From assembly GCF_039544305.1 (NCBI RefSeq), contig NZ_BAABLK010000034.1, positions 248,001 to 312,000 of the forward strand: a stretch of DNA of 64,000 nt, in the 5' to 3' direction. How positions within the stretch are numbered: position 1 is the stretch's first letter; each line of letters starts with the position of its first letter. The notes beneath the pieces are model-generated. The model was given only the letters and a program-made list of their open reading frames with translations. It ran no database searches and had not been told where the DNA came from. This document shows positions 34,301-42,710 of the stretch, one piece after another. The translations under genes and the position numbers were made by a program. This stretch comes from Paeniglutamicibacter antarcticus_C (GTDB lineage Bacteria > Actinomycetota > Actinomycetes > Actinomycetales > Micrococcaceae).

Positions 34301-35562
34301 GGGCTCACCTGCCCTGCGGCACTGAGACGAGCCCGGAACCAAGCAAGGGCCTCGGGGTCTCCGGTTCCCGAACCGCCCTCGTGGATCATGCGCACCGCAA
34401 GGTTCCCGTTCCCGGCCAGGAGAAGCTGGCCCAGTTGGACCGGTCCCCTGATGCCCGTGGCGCGGTTGCGTGAGACGTGGATGAGCACGTCCAGGGCGCT
34501 GGCGGCTTGCAACGCCGTGGCCCCGGCATCCAAGCCGGCAAGTGCCCCCATGGCTGCCAGCCTTGCAGGTACCGCACCGACGCTGTTGGCGTGCAGGGTT
34601 CCGGCAGCCCCTTCGTGCCCGGTGTTCATGGCGCCGAGGAATTCGCGCACCTCGGCGCCACGGCATTCGCCAACGACCAGCCGGTCGGGGCGCATGCGCA
34701 GTGCTTGGCGCACCAGGACCTGGAGCCCGATCTCCCCGGCGCCCTCCACGTTCCCGCCACGGCTTTGCATCCCCACCAGGTGGGGATGGATGGGAGTCAG
34801 TTCCTGGGAGTCCTCGACCACGATGATCCGTTGGTTCCCCGGCACCCGGGACAGCATCGCTGCCAGCAACGTGGTCTTTCCCGCCCCGGTGCCACCGGAG
34901 ACCAGGAAGTTGAGTTTGGCGGCCACGACGGCCTCGAGGGCTGCCAACCATGCCGGGTCCGGGACCAGGTCCTGGAGCTGCTGGTTCCCGGCTGCCTTGA
35001 CGCGGATGGAGAGCAGCGGACCTCCCGTAGAGATCGGGGGAAGCACCGCGTGGATGCGGTAGTTGCCCAGGGTGACATCGACGAACGGCTGGGCGTCATC
35101 GAGCCGGCGTCCCCCGGCCGCGGCTAGCCGTACGGCGAGCGCGCGGACCTGCGCCGGTTCTCCGAAAGCCAGCTCAGAAGCATGCATCCCCTCATTGCCA
35201 TCGACCCACACCCGGCCATTGGCATCGATGAGGACGTCGGTGGTTCCCGGGACCCGGGCGAGTGGCTCGAGAATGCCGAGCCCATGGATGTCATCGCTGA
35301 GGTTGCGAAGCATCTCCGTGCTGCTGGCCGCGCCCATCGCGCTGCCCGAGGAGCGCACCGCGCCAGCCAACTCGACCTGGTTGAGCCCGCTTGCGCTCTC
35401 CATGGCCCTGCGCCGAACCTCTTCGAGCACCTTCGGCACAGCCCCGGGTACCCGCGACGGGACGGGAGCAGACCAACGTCGTCGTCCGGAGCCCGTGCGC
35501 GATGCACCAGCGCCCGCGGGATCCCATGGGTATCCCGGTGCCGGAGGAAGATTCGAGCTCAT
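34294..35562 (-). CDS. tadA: Tad pilus assembly ATPase TadA (CpaF-like)
   Basis: This 422-residue secretion ATPase has Walker A SGGTGAGKTTLLAAML (about residue 215) and an Asp box region VVEDSQELTPIHPH (about residue 245). The downstream HANSVGAVPARLAAMG is also typical of CpaF. It powers Flp pilus extension or protein secretion at the cytoplasmic face. The ATG overlaps the stop of the Ssd-like gene (ATGA). It corresponds to Rv3659c. The N-terminal 50 residues are rich in Pro, Arg and Gly and probably flexible. Confidence 0.92.
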   Translation of the reverse strand: MSSNLPPAPGYPWDPAGAGASRTGSGRRRWSAPVPSRVPGAVPKVLEEVRRRAMESASGLNQVELAGAVRSSGSAMGAASSTEMLRNLSDDIHGLGILEPLARVPGTTDVLIDANGRVWVDGNEGMHASELAFGEPAQVRALAVRLAAAGGRRLDDAQPFVDVTLGNYRIHAVLPPISTGGPLLSIRVKAAGNQQLQDLVPDPAWLAALEAVVAAKLNFLVSGGTGAGKTTLLAAMLSRVPGNQRIIVVEDSQELTPIHPHLVGMQSRGGNVEGAGEIGLQVLVRQALRMRPDRLVVGECRGAEVREFLGAMNTGHEGAAGTLHANSVGAVPARLAAMGALAGLDAGATALQAASALDVLIHVSRNRATGIRGPVQLGQLLLAGNGNLAVRMIHEGGSGTGDPEALAWFRARLSAAGQVSPW

Positions 35563-36935
35563 GCCGCACTCTCGCTCTCGTACCGGTCAAAGGTTCCAAG
35601 CCGCGTCACGGTGCGGCGAATCGAACGGCTCACCAACACGGTCATCAGGGAACCCTCTGCCGTGGCCCGCTCGATGCGCCGCTTCGGGGGAAAATAGCCG
35701 CCCAGCTCGATGCCCGCCCGTTGGGCCAGGACCCGGGTGTCGGTGCCCGGGGCAAGCTTGCCGGAAAGGACCAGTCGCCAAGCAGCTGCATGGACCCCGG
35801 GACGCTGCCCGGTGCCTTCACGTGCGGCTCCGGGACGGGCGGAGAGCATCAGCAAGCGTGTGTTCGCCAGCGCGACCACGGAGGCCGGGACCCCGATCAG
35901 GTGCCCGGCGTCAATGATGATTCGTTCGTAGATGCGGCGCGATGCTGCCAAGACCTCGGTCAGCAGCGCTTCGGAAGGCACGAAGCATCCGGGGCTGCGC
36001 ACCCAGGACAGCACCGCGGTGCCCTGTGACAACGGCAGGATCTCCGCAAGTTGGCTCGGGGAGAGTTGCCCGCGGGAGTTCTCCAGGTCCTCCCATCCCA
36101 GCCCGTCGGGTTCCCTGGCCCGCAGCATCGGCCACAGCCCGGGTGAATGCGGGTCTGCGTCCAGGAGCAGAGTCCGGTATCCATCCAGCGTTGCGGTGGC
36201 GGCCAGCAGTGCGGCGAAGGTGCTTGTTCCGGCCCCGCCCCCTGCCCCGGCGACGATCGTGGTGTGCGCCTTTCCGCAGTGCAGTCCCAGCTCGCCCAGG
36301 TACTCCCCGAGCCAGGCGCCTGCCTGGGGCAGCACCGCCACGCGGGCACCGGGGCAGCTGGCCGCAGCACGCCACAGCACATCCTGGTGTTCCTCCTGGC
36401 CGGTGAGCACCAGGGTGGAGCCGGCGAACCGGGCATCGATTTCTGCCACGCAATCCGATCCGACAAGGATCACCTCCTGGAGATGTTCGGCTGCCTGGTC
36501 GGCATTGCGGCACGGCGCCAGGGCGATCCCCGCGCCCACGGCAACACTTGCGAGCACCTGAGAGAGCTCCACATCCCGGCTGAACACGATGGCGCCGGCC
36601 AGTTCCGCCGGCCTGCCCGTTGCCGCGTTCCCCGCAGAACGTGCGGGACCCGGCATCCCCAGGGGCTCACCGGCACGGAACTTCCCGCCGCTCGCCCCGA
36701 GTGCAGGTGCGGGCACCGTTGGCTCCGCAACGGAAACCGCCGTCGGCAGGCCGGTGTGGAGGGCAGCTCGGTCGGCCGATTCCTGCTCTCCCGGGGATAT
36801 CACTTGGAGCCAGGCGGCCGCCTCACGACGGCGCTGCCCCGACGCCGGCGCCTCTTGGGAAGTACGCGTTGCACGCAGTGCCGGCAATTGCAGATTCCGC
36901 TTCCTTTGCTTCGGCGGGCTGGCCACAAATCGCAT
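35559..36935 (-). CDS. ssd: Septum-site determining protein Ssd-like (CpaE/MinD-like ATPase)
   Basis: This 458-residue protein has an N-terminal region of unclear fold (about residues 1-170) and a MinD/ParA-like ATPase domain (about 240-450). The domain starts TTIVAGAGGGAGTSTFAALLAATATL, a deviant Walker A with GGxGxST. The ATG at 36935 is supported by AGGCAGGGCG upstream. The frame extends further to 37226, into the divergent polymerase gene, and I rejected that part. It corresponds to Rv3660c, and in other Tad loci CpaE places pili at a pole. It is the first gene of the pilus operon. The name is by homology, and septum function is not shown here. Confidence 0.85.
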   Translation of the reverse strand: MRFVASPPKQRKRNLQLPALRATRTSQEAPASGQRRREAAAWLQVISPGEQESADRAALHTGLPTAVSVAEPTVPAPALGASGGKFRAGEPLGMPGPARSAGNAATGRPAELAGAIVFSRDVELSQVLASVAVGAGIALAPCRNADQAAEHLQEVILVGSDCVAEIDARFAGSTLVLTGQEEHQDVLWRAAASCPGARVAVLPQAGAWLGEYLGELGLHCGKAHTTIVAGAGGGAGTSTFAALLAATATLDGYRTLLLDADPHSPGLWPMLRAREPDGLGWEDLENSRGQLSPSQLAEILPLSQGTAVLSWVRSPGCFVPSEALLTEVLAASRRIYERIIIDAGHLIGVPASVVALANTRLLMLSARPGAAREGTGQRPGVHAAAWRLVLSGKLAPGTDTRVLAQRAGIELGGYFPPKRRIERATAEGSLMTVLVSRSIRRTVTRLGTFDRYESESAA

Positions 36936-37107
36936 TTGTTCGCCCTGCCTCTCAGGTTGCTGCCCCGCCCCATCTCGAGTGAAGCCCCTGTCCGCTGCCT
37001 CGGGACAACACCGGGTCCGCTGCCGGCACCGGGTGTGCGGGGAGGAGCCATCGGGGGCCAGGGTGTTGCGAAGGGTGTTGCCCGCTGCCGAACTGCAAGA
37101 ATGAAGC

Positions 37108-38820
37108 GTGCAGCAATTTGCGGTAGTGGCCACCCACTCCAGTTCCCAGTCCGAGTCCGAAGCCGGTTCCGCCACCGCCGTGGTGCAGCTTCTCGACGCC
37201 GCCGGCACCGCGCTGCGCCCGCCCATTCACGTTTACGGGAACGGTCTTGCGGCAATCGTCGCTGAGTTGGAGGCAGGCAAGCCGCGCTGGGTCTTTGACT
37301 CGGTGCATACCTGGTACCCGGGATTGCTCGCCGCCGGGGTGCGCATCGAACGCGCCCACGACATCTCGCTGGTCCGGGCGATCCTGCATCTTGCCCCCTA
37401 CGCGCTACCCGGGCCCTACCTCGAGTCGATCACCCGCTTGGCGGATCCGGCCCATGGCGCCCCGGCCCACCTCTTGCCCCCGGCGAGGGTCTCCGCGGAC
37501 CAGGGGGAACTGTTTTCCGAGCCCAAGGACGATACCGGCGCCCTGGAAAACGTGGTGGCGGAGTTCCTTGCCCAGCGCACCGCGGTGCCGGACACCGAGC
37601 GCGGGAAGCGGTTGGGGCTCCTGCTGGCCGCCGAATCCGCCGGCGCGCTCATCGGCGCGGAAATGACCCACGCCGGGGTGCCGTGGGATGTGGCCGAACA
37701 TCAACGCTTGCTCAACGAGGCCCTGGGACCCAGGGTCGCCCCGGGCGTCCGCCCACCGCACATGGAGGAACTGGCCGGAGAACTGCGCCTCCTCCTCGGT
37801 GCCCCGACGCTGAATCCGGACTCGCCGGCTGAACTTCTCAAGGCCATGAACCGGGCGGGCATCGCGGTGAGCAACACGCGTGCCTGGGAGCTGGCCGAGA
37901 TCAAGCATCCTGTCATCGAACCATTGCTGGCTTACAAGAAGATCGCCCGGCTGGCCAGCGCGAACGGCCATGCGTGGCTTGAGCGCTGGGTCGCCGAGGG
38001 CCGCTTCCGCCCCGAGTACATCGTCGGCGGGGTCATCACCGGGCGCTGGGCCTCCCATGGCGGAGGAGCGCTGCAGATCCCCCACCAGGTGCGCTCGGCG
38101 GTGCGTGCCGATGAGGGCAGGTTGCTGGTCGTTGCCGACGCCGCGCAGCTGGAGCCGCGGATCCTGGCCGCGCTCTCGCGTGACACGGAGCTAGCAACGG
38201 CCGCACGGGGTAAGGACCTGTACCAAGGCATTGCCGATGCCGGGTTCGGCGGGGACAGGGCGCATGCGAAGGTCGCGATGCTCGGGGCGATGTACGGGGC
38301 CACCAGCGGGGAATCGGGCCGTTTGATGCCCAAGCTCAAGTCCACCTACCCGCGGGCGGTGGCGCTGGTGGAGTGGGCAGCGGCGCAGGGCGAATCCGGG
38401 GCGGCGGTCGCTTCGTTCCTGGGCCGCGGTTCACCGGCGGCGCCCGAGGCATGGATGCGTGCCAGGACGCGTGCCTCCACCGACGCCGAGCAGCGCGCCG
38501 TGGAAACCGAGGCGCGTTCCCGGGGCCGGTTCACCCGGAACTTCATCGTCCAGGGCACCGCCGCAGAGTGGGCCTTGTGCTGGATGGGCGAGCTGCGCCG
38601 CCGGATGAACAACTTGAGGGAGGCAGGAGACGATCCCGGGGAACTGGTGTTTTTCCTGCACGACGAGATCATGTTGCACGTGCCGGCCGGCCGGGCCGAT
38701 GAAGTGGTGGCGCTGGTGCACGAATCCGCGCAGGCAGCCGCCGAGCTCCTCTTCGGAAAGATCCCGGTGGACTTCCCGGTCAGCGCGGTCATCGTCGATT
38801 CCTACGACCAGGCGAAGTAG
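37108..38820 (+). CDS. Family A DNA polymerase (annotated bifunctional exonuclease/polymerase type)
   Basis: This 570-residue protein ends in a family A polymerase domain (about residues 250-560). Motif A is DAAQLEPRI (in place of the usual DYSQIELR), the O-helix region follows (RAHAKVAMLGAMYGATSGESG), and motif C is FFLHDEIMLHVP. The N-terminal 150 residues occupy the place of the 3'-5' exonuclease, but I see no Asp-x-Glu or other DEDD acids there. Proofreading is therefore doubtful. It is shorter than Pol I (about 850-930 aa) and is probably an accessory polymerase. The start is GTG, and it is divergent from ssd. Confidence 0.8.
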   Translation: MQQFAVVATHSSSQSESEAGSATAVVQLLDAAGTALRPPIHVYGNGLAAIVAELEAGKPRWVFDSVHTWYPGLLAAGVRIERAHDISLVRAILHLAPYALPGPYLESITRLADPAHGAPAHLLPPARVSADQGELFSEPKDDTGALENVVAEFLAQRTAVPDTERGKRLGLLLAAESAGALIGAEMTHAGVPWDVAEHQRLLNEALGPRVAPGVRPPHMEELAGELRLLLGAPTLNPDSPAELLKAMNRAGIAVSNTRAWELAEIKHPVIEPLLAYKKIARLASANGHAWLERWVAEGRFRPEYIVGGVITGRWASHGGGALQIPHQVRSAVRADEGRLLVVADAAQLEPRILAALSRDTELATAARGKDLYQGIADAGFGGDRAHAKVAMLGAMYGATSGESGRLMPKLKSTYPRAVALVEWAAAQGESGAAVASFLGRGSPAAPEAWMRARTRASTDAEQRAVETEARSRGRFTRNFIVQGTAAEWALCWMGELRRRMNNLREAGDDPGELVFFLHDEIMLHVPAGRADEVVALVHESAQAAAELLFGKIPVDFPVSAVIVDSYDQAK

Positions 38821-38857
38821 CCGCCCAGAAGCGGAATCCGGCCGGGCCCCGCCCGCC

Positions 38858-39559
38858 TCAGCCAAGCGGGATGGCGACCTCGCGGTGGTGGTTCCAGGGC
38901 ACGGTCCAGCCCAGGTCATCGAAGATCCGATCCAGCAGGATCCCGGTGAAACCCCAGATGAAGCCACCATTCACGTCGAAGGCGGGAGCGGAAAAACGCT
39001 CCCCGTCGCGTGTGACCACCGAGCTGACCCGGTGCCCGGGATCAAGCAGGTCGGCCACCGGTGCGCGGAACACCTTGGCCGATTCGCCCTCGTCGACCAC
39101 GAACACCTCCGAGGGATCGCGCCACCAGCCGATGACCGGGGTGACGATGAAGTTGGTGATGGGCAGTTCGGCATCGGGCAACACCCCCAGGATCTCCACC
39201 CCTGCAGGGTCAAGGCCGGTTTCTTCCTCGGCCTCGCGCAGCGCGGCGGCGATCGCGTCGTTGTCCTGCTCATCGACCTTCCCTCCCGGGAAGGCCACCT
39301 GTCCGGGGTGCTTGCGCAGTGTGCGGGCGCGGGTCACGAAGAGCACGTCCAGGTCCTCGGGCACCGAGCCGACGTCGCTTGCGGCCATCACGTCATCGAG
39401 CCTCCCGAAGAGGATCAGCACCGCGGCGTGCTTGGCAGTATCCGGGTTCAACGGGTTGAACACCCAGGAGTCGGGCATCTTGGTGGCCTGGGCCACGCCG
39501 CCGCCCACCAGGTGTTCCTTGGCATGGAGCATGTCAAGGAGCTGGTCGCGTACGCTCAT
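38858..39559 (-). CDS. Nudix hydrolase, CoA pyrophosphatase type
   Basis: This 233-residue protein contains the Nudix box VAFPGGKVDEQDNDAIAAALREAEEETGLDPAG (about residues 90-120; Gx5Ex7REUxEExGU). The preceding LFVTRARTLRKHPGQ fits the CoA pyrophosphatase group (Rv3672c type), which degrades CoA or acyl-CoA to limit its pool. It overlaps nth by 4 bases (ATGA), so the two are translationally coupled. nth-nudix-marP is one block in mycobacteria, whereas here marP is elsewhere. Confidence 0.87.
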   Translation of the reverse strand: MSVRDQLLDMLHAKEHLVGGGVAQATKMPDSWVFNPLNPDTAKHAAVLILFGRLDDVMAASDVGSVPEDLDVLFVTRARTLRKHPGQVAFPGGKVDEQDNDAIAAALREAEEETGLDPAGVEILGVLPDAELPITNFIVTPVIGWWRDPSEVFVVDEGESAKVFRAPVADLLDPGHRVSSVVTRDGERFSAPAFDVNGGFIWGFTGILLDRIFDDLGWTVPWNHHREVAIPLG

Positions 39560-40341
39560 GCTTCCAATCCGTAACCCTGGGCGCGCAGTTCGCGCCGGGT
39601 CGCCCCGGCGCGCATCTTTGCCGCCAGTTCTTCTCGGCCCGGGGCCAGCTCGTACTTGCGCAGCTTGGCCGCCTTGGTCTCATCGGTTTCACCCTCACCG
39701 TAGGACGGGCACAAGGTGGTCAGCGGGCAGGCACCGCAGGCAGGCTTGCGTGCGTGGCAGACGCGCCGGCCGTGAAACACCACCCGGTGGCTGAGCATCG
39801 TGAAGTCCTTGGGCTCGAAGAGCGCACCCACCGCGTGTTCGATCTTCACCGGGTCCGTTTCCTTGGTCCACCCGAAGCGCCGGGCCAGGCGGATGAAGTG
39901 CGTGTCCACGGTGATGCCCGGGACCCCGAAGGCATTGCCCAGCACCACGTTGGCGGTCTTGCGCCCTACCCCGGCCAGGGTCACCAGGTCCTCCAGCCGT
40001 CCCGGCACCTCCCCGTCGTATTCATCGACGATGCGGTTGGACAGGGCGAGCAGCGAGGCAGCCTTGGCCCGGAAGAACCCGGTGGAGCGGATGATCTCCT
40101 GCAGCGCCGCCGGCTGCGCCTGGCTCATGGCCAGGGCATCCGGGTAGGCGGCAAAGAGCGCCAGGGTGATCGCGTTGACGCGCACATCGGTGGTCTGCGC
40201 GGAGAGCACCGTGGCCACCAGCAGCTCGAAGGCGTTGGTGAAGTCCAGCTCCGCGACGGCGTACGGGTAGGTTTCAGCCAGCACCCGGTTGATCTTCCGG
40301 GCCCTTCGCTTGCGCCCCAGCGGGGTCTCTTCGGGTCCCAT
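39556..40341 (-). CDS. nth: Endonuclease III (DNA glycosylase/AP lyase)
   Basis: This 261-residue enzyme removes oxidised pyrimidines and cuts the abasic site. The helix-hairpin-helix is LVTLAGVGRKTANVVLG (catalytic Lys about residue 123), the catalytic Asp is in TVDTHFIRLARRFGW, and the [4Fe-4S] ligand pattern Cys-x6-Cys-x2-Cys-x5-Cys is in CHARKPACGACPLTTLC (about residue 195-211). A basic 30-residue C-terminal tail follows the cluster. Length and order fit the family. It lies upstream of and is coupled to the Nudix gene. Confidence 0.95.
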   Translation of the reverse strand: MGPEETPLGRKRRARKINRVLAETYPYAVAELDFTNAFELLVATVLSAQTTDVRVNAITLALFAAYPDALAMSQAQPAALQEIIRSTGFFRAKAASLLALSNRIVDEYDGEVPGRLEDLVTLAGVGRKTANVVLGNAFGVPGITVDTHFIRLARRFGWTKETDPVKIEHAVGALFEPKDFTMLSHRVVFHGRRVCHARKPACGACPLTTLCPSYGEGETDETKAAKLRKYELAPGREELAAKMRAGATRRELRAQGYGLEA

Positions 40342-40343
40342 GC

Positions 40344-42290
40344 CTACTGCTGCGGGAATTGCAGGTCATCGAGGTTGCGCAGCACGGCCGGGCGCCCGTC
40401 GGGCAGGTTGATGAAGTAGTCGCTTCCGCGGTCCTCCACGCACAGGATCCACGTTCCGGGGTACAGCGTTTCGAGCATCGTGCCGTTGAGGTGGTGGAAG
40501 ACCGGGCGCGGGTGGTTCAGTGCAAACCAGAAGCTGGTGGGCACCGGTTCCGGGTCCTCGCTTTCGGCGCGGGCACCGAAGGAGGACTCGGCTTCCGCCT
40601 CCGCCTTGGCCTTCTCGGCAGCCGCCCGGTGGGCGTCGAAATCCGCCCGCGATAGGGCTGCGGTTGCCTGGGCTCCCCCGCTCACCGGAACGCTTGGTTT
40701 CGCTGCCGGGTGTGCACTGGTTGCCGGCTCATCCTTGTCCGTTGCGGACCCGGAGACCTTGGCCTGGTCTGCCGGTGGCGGGGTTGGCCCATCCTGCCGG
40801 GACGTCCCGGCCTCCGCGCCGGCGGCTGCCCCGGTACCGGTGGCGATCGCCGATTCGCTCTTGTCCCTCCTGCCATCGCTGGTGGCTGCGTCCCTTTCCT
40901 TGCCCTGTTCCGGCGTTGGGGTATCGGACGCGGAGCCATCGGCCGAGGCGGGCTTGGCTGCGGCTCCCCCGTGGGACCCGGCGACGTTTTCCTTGGCCAG
41001 GACATCGCCCTTGTCCTTGCTCGCTTCGAAGGAGGATGCGACCGAGCCCGGAACCACCAGGGTGCCGGAGCCCGTGGAAGCCGCCGGGACGGTGGGCCTG
41101 CCGGCATTGGTTTCCGGCTTGGCTGCACCGGTTCCGGTCCTCGACTCCCTCACGTCCCTTGGCGTCTTGGACGCCGGGGCCGACTGCGTTGGCTTGTCCT
41201 CGGTCCGTGGAGAGGATGCCCCAGGCGTGCTTGGGTTCGCCGGCGCCTCGGGCTTCAAGGGGTCGGCCTTGGCATCCTGCACGCCCGAATCCGCTGCCGA
41301 GCGGGCCCCGGGTGATGGTGTTTTCGCATCGCTGCCCGGGGTCCCTGCGCCGGGGCCAACCGGGGCAGGGGTCGCAGCCCTGGAACCGGGCACCTCGGGA
41401 ACCTGGGTCTCTTCTCCGGGGGTTTTGCGCTTGGGGATTGCCTCGGATGCCTGTCCGGCCGGGGTCGATCCGGATTTCGGCGAGGCATCGGCCTTGGGCA
41501 CCCCTGTGTTTCCGGCACCCGCTGCCGCTGCACCGGTGCCTGCCGCGGAATCCGAAACCGTCTTGGCCGTCGGCGTCGCTGCGGCACCTGGCTTCACCCC
41601 CGCGGTGCTTGGGGCGGCTTCCTTCGCCGGGGCTGCACCGGGGGCCTCTTCCTTGCCGGCCACCGTTTTCCCGGTACGCGACGCGGCGTTGGAGGTCCTT
41701 GGGATGCTTGCCACCCTGGATGCAGGGATTTCGGAGTCCTTGTTTTCGCTTTTCCCGGACTTGCCGGCCGCCGGTTGGTCCTCACGTGCCGCCGGTGCAA
41801 GGTCGGAGCCCAGCACGGTTTCCCCACCGGTCGCGAAGTCGCGGCGGAAGGCACCGAAGTAGCTGGCCAACGTGGTTCCGATAACCATCGCCAGCGCACC
41901 GACGAAGCCGATCAGGTAGGCAGGTGACATGGAGGCCACATAGGAGTTGAAGAAGTACGCGGCAGCAACCAGCGCAACCACCGACCCGGCTTGGTCCAGG
42001 CTCAGCGAGCCGATGCGAACCCGGGTGCGCCCGGTGAACCGGCGCCAGGCGAATCCGCCGGCGACAAGCAACGGCAACACCAGCGCGATAAGCAGGTGGA
42101 AGGGCAAACCCGGGAAGATCCACATATTCACCGACACGGTCTTGGACCACGGGATCGGGAACAAGGAGCCCACGATCACCAGTATCCCGCCCAGGACGAC
42201 GACGGCATCGCGCATTGTCAACGGCCCAATGGCCGACTTCGCCCGCTGCCCGGACTTCTCGCCCGTTGCCTTGGTGTTCACCTTGTCCAT
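40344..42290 (-). CDS. Large membrane protein with long low-complexity middle region
   Basis: This 648-residue protein of unknown function has an N-terminal membrane part (about residues 20-160, four hydrophobic segments such as DAVVVLGGILVIVGSLFPI). Residues about 175-580 are low-complexity, rich in Ala, Pro, Thr, Ser, Gly and Lys, probably disordered. The compact C-terminus is aromatic (FWFALNHPRPVFHHLNG... LYPGTWILCVEDRGSDYFINL, about 588-648). The ATG at 42290 is followed by MDKVNTK, and the frame further upstream lacks support. The stop is 2 bases before the nth start codon, so it is the upstream gene of the nth operon. I do not recognise the family. Confidence 0.78.
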   Translation of the reverse strand: MDKVNTKATGEKSGQRAKSAIGPLTMRDAVVVLGGILVIVGSLFPIPWSKTVSVNMWIFPGLPFHLLIALVLPLLVAGGFAWRRFTGRTRVRIGSLSLDQAGSVVALVAAAYFFNSYVASMSPAYLIGFVGALAMVIGTTLASYFGAFRRDFATGGETVLGSDLAPAAREDQPAAGKSGKSENKDSEIPASRVASIPRTSNAASRTGKTVAGKEEAPGAAPAKEAAPSTAGVKPGAAATPTAKTVSDSAAGTGAAAAGAGNTGVPKADASPKSGSTPAGQASEAIPKRKTPGEETQVPEVPGSRAATPAPVGPGAGTPGSDAKTPSPGARSAADSGVQDAKADPLKPEAPANPSTPGASSPRTEDKPTQSAPASKTPRDVRESRTGTGAAKPETNAGRPTVPAASTGSGTLVVPGSVASSFEASKDKGDVLAKENVAGSHGGAAAKPASADGSASDTPTPEQGKERDAATSDGRRDKSESAIATGTGAAAGAEAGTSRQDGPTPPPADQAKVSGSATDKDEPATSAHPAAKPSVPVSGGAQATAALSRADFDAHRAAAEKAKAEAEAESSFGARAESEDPEPVPTSFWFALNHPRPVFHHLNGTMLETLYPGTWILCVEDRGSDYFINLPDGRPAVLRNLDDLQFPQQ

Positions 42291-42710
42291 CTCAAGACCC
42301 CACTTCTTGTTCGTGTTGCGTTCCGGGCCCGCTTCGGAGCCCGGCAAGCCTGCTGCCGTGTGGAAACACCCAGTGCCCCGCATGGTGTGCGGTGCATGCC
42401 TTGCCGGTTGCGTCGCTTCACACAGGGCTAGCTACAACCTTATCCGCGCCAACGCACAACGTGCGGCATTCGGCGCACCGCGGATACCCGTCGCTTCGGC
42501 CCGCAGGTCCCGCGCACGCGCGAACCGTGATCCGGTGCCAAACGGTCCGCGAAAGGGGAACCACCAACCATTGAACGCGGAAATCAGCCGCTCACCGCAC
42601 AAACCGCACCCCTGCACTGTCATACTTGTGATGGGGCACACCTTGGCGTGCCCGGCGGCTGTAACCTGAATCACTAGAACCCCGTTTTTGTTGTCGGAAG
42701 GACCAAAACT
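42291..42710. other. Divergent intergenic region upstream of acs
   Basis: This 420-base gap lies between the large membrane-protein gene (minus) and acs (plus). I see no gene. It should hold both promoters. One Crp-like half-consensus site is present at 42627-42642, about 70 bases before acs. Open frames here are short and without ribosome-binding sites. Confidence 0.6.
42627..42642. promoter_or_regulatory. Candidate Crp-type site upstream of acs
   Basis: TGTGATGGGGCACACC matches 8 of the 10 conserved positions of TGTGA-N6-TCACA. It lies 69 bases before the acs GTG. Crp/GlxR regulators control acs in several bacteria (established knowledge). A crp-like gene is in this window (47746), but binding is not shown. 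Confidence 0.4.

Noticed and set aside
35559..37226. Longer start for the Ssd-like gene
   Set aside because: The extension would overlap the divergent polymerase gene by more than 100 bases and has no family match; the ATG at 36935 has a ribosome-binding site.
40480..41862. Plus-strand 460-codon open frame
   Set aside because: It is antisense to the low-complexity part of the large membrane protein. The Ala/Pro/Gly-rich repeat keeps many frames open, and there is no ribosome-binding site or domain.
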